NCBI GenBank assembly: GCA_961205875.1
Contig: OY540822.1
Span: 8,248,501-8,312,500 of the forward strand
Direction: 5' to 3'
DNA length: 64,000 bases
Source: Sialis fuliginosa
Lineage: Eukaryota; Arthropoda; Insecta; Megaloptera; Sialidae
Of the stretch, positions 24,501-34,500 are shown one piece after another. Made by a program: the position numbers and the translations under genes. How positions within the stretch are numbered: position 1 is the stretch's first letter; every line of letters starts with the position of its first letter. Below the pieces are notes generated by a model, which did no database searches, was not told the origin of the DNA, and saw nothing but the letters and a program-made list of their open reading frames with translations.

Positions 24501-24982
24501 GTTGGAGCTGAACTGCCGAAAAGCCCGCTTGAAGTTTGGGCTTGGCTACCGAAAACAGGAGTTGCAGATGAGCCAAACGCTGGAGCAGAACCAAAAGTGC
24601 TACCTTGAGGTTTATTAAATGTCGACTGGCCGAATGGTGTTGAAGTTCCTGACGATCCAAATCCTCCTATATGAGAAATTATTATTATTACCAGAAGCTA
24701 CGTGTACATTTTTTTGATGATTTTGCACATTCATATATTATAGTACAAATGATATTAATTTGATTTATATACGCTCTATTTCAGTTAAAATGTTGAAAAT
24801 GCTAATTTAACAGTAATTATACATTAATGAACAAAAATTATTATAAATACTGAATGCAATACCATACTATAACCTAATTATTGCATATTATTACAATCGA
24901 TAAAAAAACTGTAATAATAACAATAAATATACTTACCAAACGAAGTATTACTTGTAGTTTGTCCAAATGATGGCTTAAACAT
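13523..24982 (-). CDS. Nup98-96: Nup98-Nup96 nucleoporin precursor, complete
   Basis: The precursor cuts itself into Nup98 (FG-repeat pore barrier and mRNA export) and Nup96 (Y-complex scaffold). Eighteen coding exons read from 24982 down: 24982-24937, 24666-24460, 24390-24145, 24079-23804, 23739-23480, 23420-23108, 19229-19052, 18989-18764, 18700-18495, 18253-17982, 17911-17723, 17485-17057, 16996-16730, 16669-16344, 15869-15647, 15587-14915, 14703-14300, 14028-13523. All junctions are GT-AG with matching phase; the total is 5247 nt, 1748 residues. Order: MFKPSFGQ start, GLFG/FG repeats with a Gle2-binding (GLEBS) segment near 196-233, more FG repeats, a linker, the autoproteolytic domain ending HF-T near 895/896, then about 853 residues of Nup96 helices ending in a Ser-rich tail. 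The start is the only ATG before the FG repeats. Intron 6 (23107-19230) is much the longest. Family identity is certain; small exon-edge errors are possible. Confidence 0.95.
17057..17485 (-). CDS. Nup98-96: Nup98 autoproteolytic domain exon with the self-cleavage site
   Basis: This exon and the one before it (17723-17911, [20 protein letters not shown]) encode the Nup98 C-terminal autoproteolytic domain. Landmarks are [34 protein letters not shown] and TRYGL. In this family the peptide bond after the Phe of HF is cut by an N-to-O acyl shift on the next residue, which is Ser in the human protein. Here it is Thr (codon 17217-17219). Thr can do the same chemistry, so cleavage is still expected. 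The rest of the exon is a charged linker into Nup96. Confidence 0.93.
17510..17690. repeat. Short dispersed repeat (family E) in a Nup98-96 intron
   Basis: It shares TATATTAATACGTGAA, GGTGAATGAAACTTATA, GGTACTGTGCCATAGAT and CATGTGTGTATGTTGCCGTT with stretches at about 46575-46740 and 47270-47335. It fills most of the intron between the two autoproteolytic-domain exons. Confidence 0.7.
19230..20512. other. Intron sequence of Nup98-96 with no gene seen
   Basis: AT-rich sequence between Nup98-96 exon 7 and the unidentified coding block. I see no exon, clear repeat or RNA gene. Confidence 0.5.
20513..21934 (-). CDS. Unidentified two-exon coding block inside Nup98-96 intron 6
   Basis: A long minus-strand frame runs from about 21650 to a stop at 20513 (about 379 codons). 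Before it lies a second short exon, about 21838-21730, joined in phase across a GT-AG intron (donor after MTS, acceptor TTTCTAG). The protein is polar and disordered-looking: [11 protein letters not shown], then an Arg cluster near RASRSRRR, then Pro/Ser-rich text and an Asn/Asp-rich end ([11 protein letters not shown]). I do not recognise the family. The upstream exon has a good acceptor (CCTTTCCTAATAG) in phase 1, the same phase as the Nup98 exon ending at 23108, so it could be an alternative 3' end of Nup98. It could also be a nested gene starting at the ATG at 21934, or a pseudogene. No other exon is visible up to the Tc1 relic. Confidence 0.5.
22150..22900 (-). pseudogene. Degenerate Tc1/mariner transposase copy
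   Basis: Read on the minus strand this stretch keeps Tc1-type landmarks in broken frames: a helix-turn-helix part with [16 protein letters not shown] (near 22550-22620), a decayed EDNDFKHH catalytic block (near 22420-22460), and [15 protein letters not shown] (near 22350-22400), the usual third catalytic-acid neighbourhood of Tc1 transposases. Frames are interrupted by stops, so it is a dead copy. It lies in Nup98-96 intron 6, upstream of the unidentified coding block. I did not find its terminal repeats, so the ends are approximate. Confidence 0.8.
23804..24079 (-). CDS. Nup98-96: Nup98 exon 4 with the GLEBS (Rae1/Gle2-binding) motif
   Basis: Within the FG-repeat region this exon carries a non-FG stretch of about 38 residues that includes [18 protein letters not shown] and ANRKGPQ. 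This is the GLEBS hairpin that docks the Rae1/Gle2 beta-propeller in animal Nup98. It lies near residues 196-233 of the model, its usual place between two FG blocks. Its preservation supports a functional Nup98 rather than a decayed copy. Confidence 0.93.
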
Positions 24983-25562
24983 ATTGATGTTTCTATTATG
25001 CCCAAAAAAATAAAAATAAAATGTTTAGATGTTTCTGTCAGAATATTAAGACGCCAATTAAAAAAAAAGAGAAACACACTAAGACAACAGCGCGGAGGTG
25101 AAAAATTTATGTACTTTGATCACCTGTAACCACTGATGATATATTAGCACTTGGAAAATATTAAATTGAGCAAAATCAAGTATTATACACTGTATTTATT
25201 ATATATATTAATTGTAGTGCGTCTCTCGTATAAAAATAATAGGAAAATGGAGATTATAAACATTTGAATAACGTTTAATAAAAGATTTTCGATGTGACCA
25301 ACATGTGGAAAGAAAATACCCTGTTATCAGTACTATTTGCACTAGAAGAAAGAAGTGTGTTATAGTCTACGCAAAGTACGTTTCTGTTTAACGTCAATTT
25401 TGATTTTGTCACGTAATTTAATAAATATTGTAAAAGTAGTGCACTTCGGTGTACTATGCACTGTTTGATGAGTATTTGATAGAGTGTTTAACGTTCGACA
25501 CGCTAGTTGTCCAATAAATCACACGTAAATTAAGCAGTCCGGGTGTGATTTAGAAATAGATA
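24983..25562. promoter_or_regulatory. Divergent start region of Nup98-96 and Ubc13
   Basis: The start codons of Nup98-96 (minus, 24982) and Ubc13 (plus, 25563) are only 580 bases apart and point away from each other. The interval holds both 5' UTRs and probably both core promoters. It has no obvious repeats, unlike most spacers here. I see no clear TATA box in a convincing position. The call rests on layout. Confidence 0.6.
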
Positions 25563-26018
25563 ATGGCTGGCCTGCCGAGGAGAATTATAAAAGAAACACA
25601 GCGACTAATGCAAGAGCCCGTTCCTGGGATCAGCGCGGTGCCGGACGATGACAATGCTCGTTATTTTCACGTGATAGTGACCGGTCCCGAGGACTCACCA
25701 TTTGAGGGGGGTCTGTTCAAATTAGAGCTGTTCCTTCCAGAAGACTACCCGATGTCGGCTCCAAAAGTGCGCTTCATAACGAAAATCTACCACCCAAACA
25801 TAGACAGGCTCGGCCGCATCTGTCTCGACATTCTCAAAGATAAGTGGAGTCCTGCCCTCCAGATTCGTACAGTGTTACTGTCGATTCAAGCTTTGCTGAG
25901 TGCTCCAAATCCAGATGATCCGTTAGCCAACGATGTTGCAGAGCTGTGGAAGATCAACGAAGTGGAAGCTATCCGTAACGCCAAAGATTGGACTCGGAGA
26001 TACGCGATGGACAATTAA
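25563..26018 (+). CDS. ben: Ubiquitin-conjugating enzyme E2 N (Ubc13/Bendless), intronless
   Basis: Ubc13 pairs with a Uev protein to build Lys63-linked ubiquitin chains in DNA-damage tolerance and innate immune signalling; in Drosophila, bendless also affects synapse formation. The 151-residue frame begins [16 protein letters not shown] and covers the whole UBC fold. HPN is at 77-79 and the catalytic Cys is residue 87 (GRICLDIL). [11 protein letters not shown] and the ending RRYAMDN match Ubc13 over its full length, one residue shorter than the human protein. The coding sequence has no intron and is richer in G and C than its surroundings. The frame is intact, so I read it as the functional gene. 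Two AATAAA signals at 26576-26581 and 26586-26591 suit a 3' UTR of about 0.6 kb. Confidence 0.97.
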   Translation: MAGLPRRIIKETQRLMQEPVPGISAVPDDDNARYFHVIVTGPEDSPFEGGLFKLELFLPEDYPMSAPKVRFITKIYHPNIDRLGRICLDILKDKWSPALQIRTVLLSIQALLSAPNPDDPLANDVAELWKINEVEAIRNAKDWTRRYAMDN

Positions 26019-26575
26019 CGACAGTACCACGAGAGCTTTGTTTTCGCGTCGATTGTTTTTCAACATTTTAAAAAATTCCGATTAAAGTGATGAAATAATC
26101 AGTAATCAATAGTTTTGCTAAACCTACAAGTGTGTTGCTGTTTTTGTAGTTTGGTTAAAGCCAATCCTCAAGATCCGAACGCGACGTGAATTGTAAACCG
26201 ATAACAATAGTATATAAGTGTAAACCGATGGCATTTATTGCACCGGATAATCATGTTCTGCAAATAGTAATAAATGCTTCTGTACACATTTTGAAACGGT
26301 AACAGTATTCAGAGACTGGTCAGTTCGGAGAGCCGGTCCGATGCCATTAAGCAGGACCTGCTCTCCGATCGCCTCGTCGTAGGATAAATTTAAAACAGCA
26401 TAGCGACTGAGTAAATTAAATAAAAACCAATAATTATTTGTATTGAATAGAATGTCACATCGCAGTGTGTATTAAGATTATTTATTTCTGCAGTTTAAAT
26501 AATTTTTTATAGAAAATGTTGATCATGTTTCCTTTGAGTTTGATAAAAAAAACTGTTGCATGTTTATAAACCTAT

Positions 26576-26591
26576 AATAAAGTAAAATAAA
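26576..26591 (+). promoter_or_regulatory. Candidate poly(A) signals of Ubc13
   Basis: Two overlapping-spaced AATAAA hexamers are followed by T- and G-rich sequence (TGTTTGTTGTTTATATTG). On the other strand an AATAAA (plus-strand TTTATT at 26667-26672) could serve Mint, so the two convergent genes may end within about 100 bases of each other. Confidence 0.5.
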
Positions 26592-26666
26592 ATTTTCAAA
26601 AAATGTTTGTTGTTTATATTGATTAGGTAAAGGAAAATAAGATATAATGAGCGAGACACTAAACGA

Positions 26667-26672
26667 TTTATT
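26667..26672 (-). promoter_or_regulatory. Candidate poly(A) signal of Mint/X11
   Basis: The plus strand reads TTTATT, so the minus strand carries AATAAA about 0.7 kb after the X11 stop codon. No other gene is seen between 26600 and 27373, so this interval is probably the X11 3' UTR. Confidence 0.35.
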
Positions 26673-27373
26673 TAAGTTCTTTTCATACAGCTGACTAGAT
26701 AATAAACCTCATGTACATGGTAGTTCACAAAAATGATAATATGAACATGCATAATTTGTCTAGTGTGTAATTCTGCACAATAAATTAGCTTGCACAGTTA
26801 CTTGATCCCGCTGGCTGCAGAGAAGGAGGTCCGATCTGTCCTGGCCTGTCAACGTCCAACACAGCCTCGACCGTGTTTGACGCAGCCGATCATCGACGAG
26901 TTGCATCCGACTTAATTAAATGTATATATTCTACAAACACATATGATAAATAAATATTTCACTCCAACATTACAAGCGAGTCTTTGTTTTAAAATACAGT
27001 TCTATCGACTACATCACACAATGCATACTGCATACTGCATACCGCATACCGTTCACCCAATCCGACAAATAAGATTTGATAGCTATGCATAGATACCACG
27101 CATATACAGACGAGATATCGTAATGTTATAAGCAGATATGAGGTCGTTGCTTCTGTCGGCAACTACTGCGTGTGGTGTGAGTGTTTTGTGCATTTCAGTT
27201 GTGCTGGATTCCTCCATCTTCCGTCCACGCCGTATTGTCCTATCATATCAAAAACAACAGAGCAGAGGCTTAGGTTATAGTAACAAAGCGCTTTCCCCCA
27301 AACTCTTACGCACACCTACACTCTTCACGTTTCTCTAGGCACTTTCAGGTCTTTGGGAAACATACTGTCACGA

Positions 27374-28585
27374 TTAAATGTAGACTGGATTCTCCTGACC
27401 GGTAAGAAGCCTGAACATTGATGTCGGCATCGTCTTCATCAAAATCTTAAAACAACAACATACACGATAATATACAATAAAAATAGAATTAGCACATAGT
27501 ACTCGGGAACAAACAGTTCCAGAATACTGTAGCTAAAAAGGAATCTTTTCTTTACTTACTTCACCGATCGATGTGGCCAATAAATTTACTATTTTTTCAT
27601 GAGGTACTGCAACAACGCTTTGGTTGTTTATTTCAATAATCCTGTGGCCTACTCGAACTCCTCCCCTTTCAGCAATGCCGCCACGTAACAAACTACAAAT
27701 CTAAAAATCATAAAAATACATTAAATATTGTTATCTAGATAAAAAGACATGATATACTTACCACTCCATTTTGTACACTAAATCCTAGCTGATATTTTGT
27801 ATCTGGTCTTTTGATTTTTACTTCTACGACCGGAGCACAAGGAACAACTGTCAGTTTCACCACCGTTTGATTTTTCGAGTTCTTGATGTAGTTTTGACAC
27901 GTGGATAGTGGTAACCCTACTAGACTCACACCGTTGATAGCTATAATTTGGTCCCCGATGTTCAATTGTCCGCAACGTGCTGCCGCTCCAGCTGGCGCTA
28001 AATTAGCTATCACTACAGTTGGTAGCATTGAACCCCATCCTGATTCTACAATGACGACCCCCAAGATTTCACCTTTTGCCTTAGGAACTACAACCTCTTT
28101 TTGCATTTCTTTTTTCGCAAACATTTGCAATTCATCACCGAATATTTCTTGAGAATTTAACACTTCTTGATAATCCATTTCTTTAACAAAACTATGATCT
28201 TCGATGCCGTTAGCTTTTAAAAATTCCATGTAAGCAACTTGAAAAGCTTGTCCAATAGATTGGGCAATAAACTGAGCCTAAACAAAAACATAATTTTAAT
28301 AAATTTAAACAGACAAATAAATCCATAAATTACCTCTTCACTTTCAAAAACATGGCAAATCATTTTGGGCGTACGATTGATTTTTGGGGGATCTTCCATT
28401 TCGTGAGGTACCAACCTTCGCCTTGCCATTAAAACTACAAGATCTCCTATATCTGCGATATACGATATTGTTCTTAAAGCATGGTCCATCATAATTTCTT
28501 TAAGATCCGTGTTCAAAACCATTATTTTTTCAGTTGATATAAATAAATCCACTTCAGTACTGGGCTGAGATTCTCCGTCAGGTGC
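27374..28585 (-). CDS. X11L: X11 C-terminal exons: rest of PTB, PDZ1, PDZ2 and tail
   Basis: Four exons (28585-28334, 28277-27762, 27700-27560, 27445-27374) encode the conserved core. The first finishes most of the PTB ([20 protein letters not shown], then [10 protein letters not shown]). The second has [20 protein letters not shown], then PDZ1 and the start of PDZ2. The third gives [18 protein letters not shown] and [13 protein letters not shown] of PDZ2. The last gives [17 protein letters not shown] and the stop. The 27762 edge matters: reading through it would replace PDZ2 with a short tail. Confidence 0.96.
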
Positions 28586-31500
28586 CTGCAATATTAATAA
28601 ATATATATAGAGATTAATTTATAATTATAAAGAATATTTAACTCACCAATGCCTAAAATCCATGTTAGCGGAAATAAACAAATAAGTAATTAAGTATTTT
28701 ATTCATTAAGCAAAATTAGATAAATTAAAAATAAAAGAAAGATTAACTAACACCTGCAAATTCAAAAATTATGAAACTTTGGAAATTTTTCAAACATTAT
28801 ACTATTTTTCGTTTTTATTTTATTATCCCCATAATGAAGTTATTAACAACAAAACCACATACTATTTTTTTAAATACTCAAAAACAATTTTAAAACGATG
28901 GCCCTTCAAAAATTTACTAGGCCAGTCTAACCCTGCTTTAAAATACGAAAACGCATAAAAAAAGGTGCTATTTTTATATATTGTACATGTATGTATGTCA
29001 GTGCTTCCTAAATTGTTTATAATTTGGGCCCAAAACAATAGATTAATCCAGTGGTTCTCAAAGTGTACCCTGGGGAACCGCGAACGTTAGGGATCTGCAG
29101 GCCAGTAGCGCCGAAGCCGGGGGTGGGGGCAGTTACTCCCCCCCTAAATTTTTTAATGGGGGGAAATTTCCCCCAGTCCCTTTAAAAACGTATTAACGAA
29201 ATTCCACTGTATTTCTATTTTTTTTAAATAAATAATACGATATTAATCTAGCTAAAGTAAATTAAAGTCAATTTTGAACTTGAAGAACGCCAAGTAAAGT
29301 TAGGTCAGATTAATTTTTGAGGTTCGTACCCCCCCCCCCCCCCCAGAAAAAATTGGTTCCGGTGCCACTGCTGTAGGCTCATTCATCCCATTAATTTAAT
29401 GTTAATGAATAAATTAATGAATTTATTCAATAATGCAGTTACTTAACTTGTTCATTACAAGTAAGTCTTTTTTTGACTTTGGGAAAGGCGCCGCGGAAAA
29501 AACTTTGTCCAAAACGGGCATCGCTAGTTGAAAAAGTCTGAGAACCACTGGTTAATCAATCATAAACAAAATCAAGTCACGTTTAGGAATAAGTAAATTA
29601 ATAATATGATAATTATAATAACTTTCTTTTGACGTCCTTTCCATATTCCCAAAGTAGCATAATTTCTTGAATTTACTGATTAAGAGTTATTCCAATTCTT
29701 GTTAGTTACACTCCTTTTTAATATTATAATTAATAAATAAAAAATGAATAGCAATAATAGTAATTTTATTGTATTAGGTGTAATATCTATTCAATTGTTC
29801 CAAATTGCATTTACTATATTAAAATTAAAAGCCTGTTTTAACTCTAACATGTGGAATTTTAATTTCATCTATATGTAATACAGTAAAATTTTCTAATAAC
29901 AAATAATTTTGATATATTGGTTATAAAATATTACTACAGGCAATTAAAAAAAAGAAACAATGACTTTTGGTAAAATTAGTTGAATTTTTTTGAAAGCATA
30001 AAAAAATGTTTAGTAGTTATTTTTTAAGATTGTTAAAAATTCAAGTAATTTAACCGAATTACATTAAAGTGCTCTTTAAAAGCAAGCAAGAACTATGGTA
30101 CTAGCACCAGAACAATACCCCAGTATCAAACATTTTTTAAATTAATGTACTGAATTAAAAATATTTGTTGATATTTGATTATTGTCATCACTGGATATTA
30201 GTCTAACAGCGTGATTTAATGATTTGAATTGATAAATTTTTAGATCTAAAGTGACCAAATTAAATTTTAATAGATCTGAATTTTGAAACAAAATCATATT
30301 TTTCCACTGGTTTTTGATCTTTGGAGACCTGTAGATGGTGATAGAGATTGAAAAATTGAAAATTCATGAATGACTGGTGCCAGTACCTTATTAATCCAAT
30401 CGTGCCCAGCGTTACATATATGTAACAGATCGTTTTTGTTAAGATTTTGCGTTGCTGTAAGATTATTTTAATTTGAATACTTATTTTCCAGTATTCGACT
30501 GAATACATCAACAATGCAATTGGGTCGTTTCAAAATTCGTTGCAGATAAACTTGTCCCAGAAGATTATTGTTAGTTACATTCAAACTTAGATAATATTTT
30601 GGAATCAATAAACAAAGTACCGTATTATTAAACATCTTTTATAAAAAGAAATAAATCCCATTTAAAATTACTTTTTTAAAGTAACATAGTGGTCAATAAA
30701 GGTAACAAAGTTGTTTTCTATATAAACACATATGAACATTTTTAAGTGGAATTTATTTCTTTTTATAAAAGAAGTTTAATAATACGATGCTTTGTTTATT
30801 GATTCCAAAATATTATCTAAGTTTGAATGTAACTAACAATAATCAATGTTTTTTCTTCTGGGACAAGTATATCTGCAACGAATTTTTAAATGACCCAATT
30901 ACCAACGTACCTACTGGAGTTTTAGTATACATAGATAGGTATGAATTGACAAAAAAAAACATCGGTCACGATTGGGTTAATATCTTATTCGAGGTCAGCT
31001 TGAAGTGAATGAAGCTTGCTAAAATATCTAGTTTCCAAGAAATGATCGACCGAAGCCGATTTTTGAACCGTAAATTTTTTTACTTAAGATTTTGCTCATT
31101 TTTGGTAAAAAAAAGTTGAAATTCGTTTAAAAATTCAACATTAATAGCTTAAAACTAAACTTGAAACAACTACATATAAATTATGATTCATACGAATGAA
31201 GTCGAGTATTCCGGGGCGCGGCGAAATGCGACGAAAACAGTTTCAGATTCGGTAAAAAACGGCCGAAACCGAAAGTTGACTGAAACACGTATTTTAGACC
31301 GAAACCGAACTTTTAGTCGGTTATTACACATATGTATTTAAGCTAGAGTGAGTTGAATATTCGTAAGGGCGTTAAAAACAGATACTTATAATCGGATAAT
31401 TGAAAAATGAAAGGGGTGAATTAAGTGGGAATATTGGCCCGGGTATTTTTGTAAAAATTCCAATTTACTGCCAATATTTTGTGGAAATGAAATTCTAACA

Positions 31501-34500
31501 ATTTTGGCATTGCATTCAAAGAACATTTTTTGAATAAGTAAATTGCCTGTAGTGTCGAATAAAACATAGGTATATTAAATTTAATTTTAACGAGATTGCC
31601 TCATGTAAAGCCTTATGGCTATGTTCCTGATGTTTGCTAATTGAATATTAAAGGGCTGTTGTACTTCTTCGGGTCAGAAAAATTCACTTTTTTTATTTTT
31701 TTTTAATTGAAACCCGAACAGCTAACAGGGAGGCTAGATCAGTTTCAGTTTTACGAAGAAGCCGAAGAAATTCTATATAGACCTGAAATATCTAACTGAA
31801 TGTATTAACAAAAACATTTTTCTCAAAACGATATTTTGCACCTGGCGCAGGTGATTGCACAAAAACTATTTGTCCAATTGGTCTGAAATTTTAGAGGCAT
31901 ATTCAGCACATATGTATATGGCTATCGCCGGTACCACAATTATTAAAATTGTTTTTAACCCAATAACGGTGTGAAGAAACCTAGATTTGTGACTATTTTA
32001 TGAAAATCGCTACCATTTTGTTAATTTTCGATGAAAATTAATAACTGAGGTATGGGCGATAGCGGCACACATACAGATTAAGAATATTTTTTCATTTTTT
32101 GTTTCAGACCACCTGGAGGGAACAAATCACTTGCGCCAGCGAAAAAAACTTTCTTCCAATATACTGACATATTGTTATGTAAGCAAGTATATAAAAATAC
32201 TTCCGCTATAAAAAAAATCTTTCTATTCTATATACGTACCTCTTTCAGGGAAGAAAATTTTTTTCTTGTTACATGCAGTAGTTTTTGAAGAAAAAATGAA
32301 AAAAGTGAATTTTATTGACCCGACGAAGTAGAAGGGGTAAATAAGTAAGGTTTCACTGTATACACATTAGGGTGGTCCTTATATAGGGTTAGGACAAATT
32401 TTGACCGGGCCGCCCCCCAAATCAGCTCCAAATAATTCAAAAAAAAATGTGGAAAAAGTTTCAGCCCTGTATCTTAAAAAAATGACCATTACCAGAGGGG
32501 GGTGATTTTCCCATTTAAAATACACGTGTTTTTTCGATTTTTCAAGAGTGTCTTAAACTTTTTATAAAAATCTAGAATACTCATAAATTTTAGAATCAAT
32601 TTTTTATTCATTTCAAGATCAATGTTTTTATTGTTAAACGTTTTTCTGATATACAAAAAAAAATGTTTTTTTAAATTTTCTTGATGAAATGACCCAATGA
32701 TAGCAGACAACGTTGAATCAGAAGTTTACTTTATCCATCAAGATAGGGATGCTTTCATGAGTATTCTAGATTTTTAGAAAGAGTTTAAAACACTCTAGTA
32801 CGCAGAAAACAAACAAATGGGAAAATCACCCCCCTCTGGCAATGGCCCATTCATAAGATAGAGAGGTGAAATTGTTTTCATATACTTTTTGAATTATTTG
32901 GAGTTGATTTGTGGGGCGGCCCGGTCAAAGTTCGTCTTAAACCCATATAAGGACCATCCTAATTTACATAGACAGATGTGGTATGGTCGTCCGCGTCACC
33001 TTAATTTTGGTGACAGCCTCCTCGACCATGTTCTTCTTGAGGCGTTTGCGTCGTTTGCGTCCCCCCTCCTCCTCGACTTCGACAGAGCCGAGGAACTGTA
33101 ACCTGAACACAGTCCCGGACGCGTTTCCCGGCCCCGCAGACAGAGGCACGGGGTCGGGTCGCGCGGTCGAGCCACCGCCTTCACACGCGTCTTCATCCCC
33201 GTCGTCGTCGTCGTCTTCGGCCGGGCTCTCGTCGTCGTGATCGGCCGAAGACGCGAAGCCGTAACGGCGGCCGTAACCCTGCGAACGGTCGGACGCCTCC
33301 TGCAATCGGACATTGGCGTTCGCGTCCAGGATCAGTGAGAAAGTCAATAGAACAACGGACACATCCAAAGCGCGAGGCCGTCGCCGACCTCGCCGGAAAA
33401 GTGCTCGGAAAAAGGGTGAACAGGGCGTGCGACCGTCCTGTCGCCGGGCAGTACAGTCAACAACAGAACGTACGTAGAGATGCGTAGAGAACAGTCAGAT
33501 ATACACAGCAGTCAGCAGGCAAGAGGCGACCGACCAACGTCAAGCGTGCTGCAGGTCGAGGGGGAGAGGGGGGATTCACAACACCAACCAAACTGAAACG
33601 GTATTTGTAACCATCGGCAGCAACATCTAGCTAGACTAGAGTCCGGGGGTACAACAAGAGAAGTTTGTGTCGGGAGACGCATGCACTAGTACGGCAAGGT
33701 TAGTAAAGTAATAGGTTGCCTCATAACTCTGGCGGGGAGTGGCATGAGAGGGGAGAACGCGTCATCGTGAGGAACTCTTTGACATTATAAATGGCTGTCA
33801 AACTATATTTACTCTTTATTTTAGTTAAGCTGATTTATTGTAAGTTGTTTTTAAATATTTTCATTTGATATTGATAGTGTACTGAGTTTTAAATCTAAAT
33901 TTTTATTATTTTATTATTATAAATTATAGTTTTAAACAAGTGTTTTTTTATGTGTAACCAAGAAATGTATTTTCTTTAAGCATTGATTTCTGACATCATT
34001 TTAAAGTTTTTATGAAGAAATATTATATGTAATAATTTGTGCTTCTGTAATAAACAATAATATTTACTTTTTTTAAATACAAATATCCAAAAATTCGAAA
34101 TAATTTGAAAAAAAACTTAATATATGAAACAACGTTTAAAGGTTCCTCAGGGTGACGTCATCACACGCAGCCGCTGATTGGTCAAAAAGTTATGAGGCAA
34201 CCTATACATATATTAACCTTGCTAGTACGGTACCTTTATGCGAGAAACCGCTTCCTCGGCTTGCATCATACGCGTACTCTTCGTTGGTTGTCCTTCGCAC
34301 ACCAACTGGGTCGAGCCGAGGTAACGTGCGCGGAATAGGACGCCTTCAATCAACACTGTCGGGTCGTGTAGACCGTCTGTACAATAGAATACTCAATACT
34401 TCTCTCTTATCCTTATTATGTAACATGTATACACTTTCGGCTTTGATACTCACACAAAGTCATCATCGGGTAAGCCATTCAAAATATTTCAATTCATTAC

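Noticed and set aside
32983..33313. Overlapping long frames on both strands around 33.0-33.3 kb
   Set aside because: They arise from GC-rich, stop-poor sequence of the PTB exon. Only the minus-strand frame gives a PTB domain and joins the next exon in phase.
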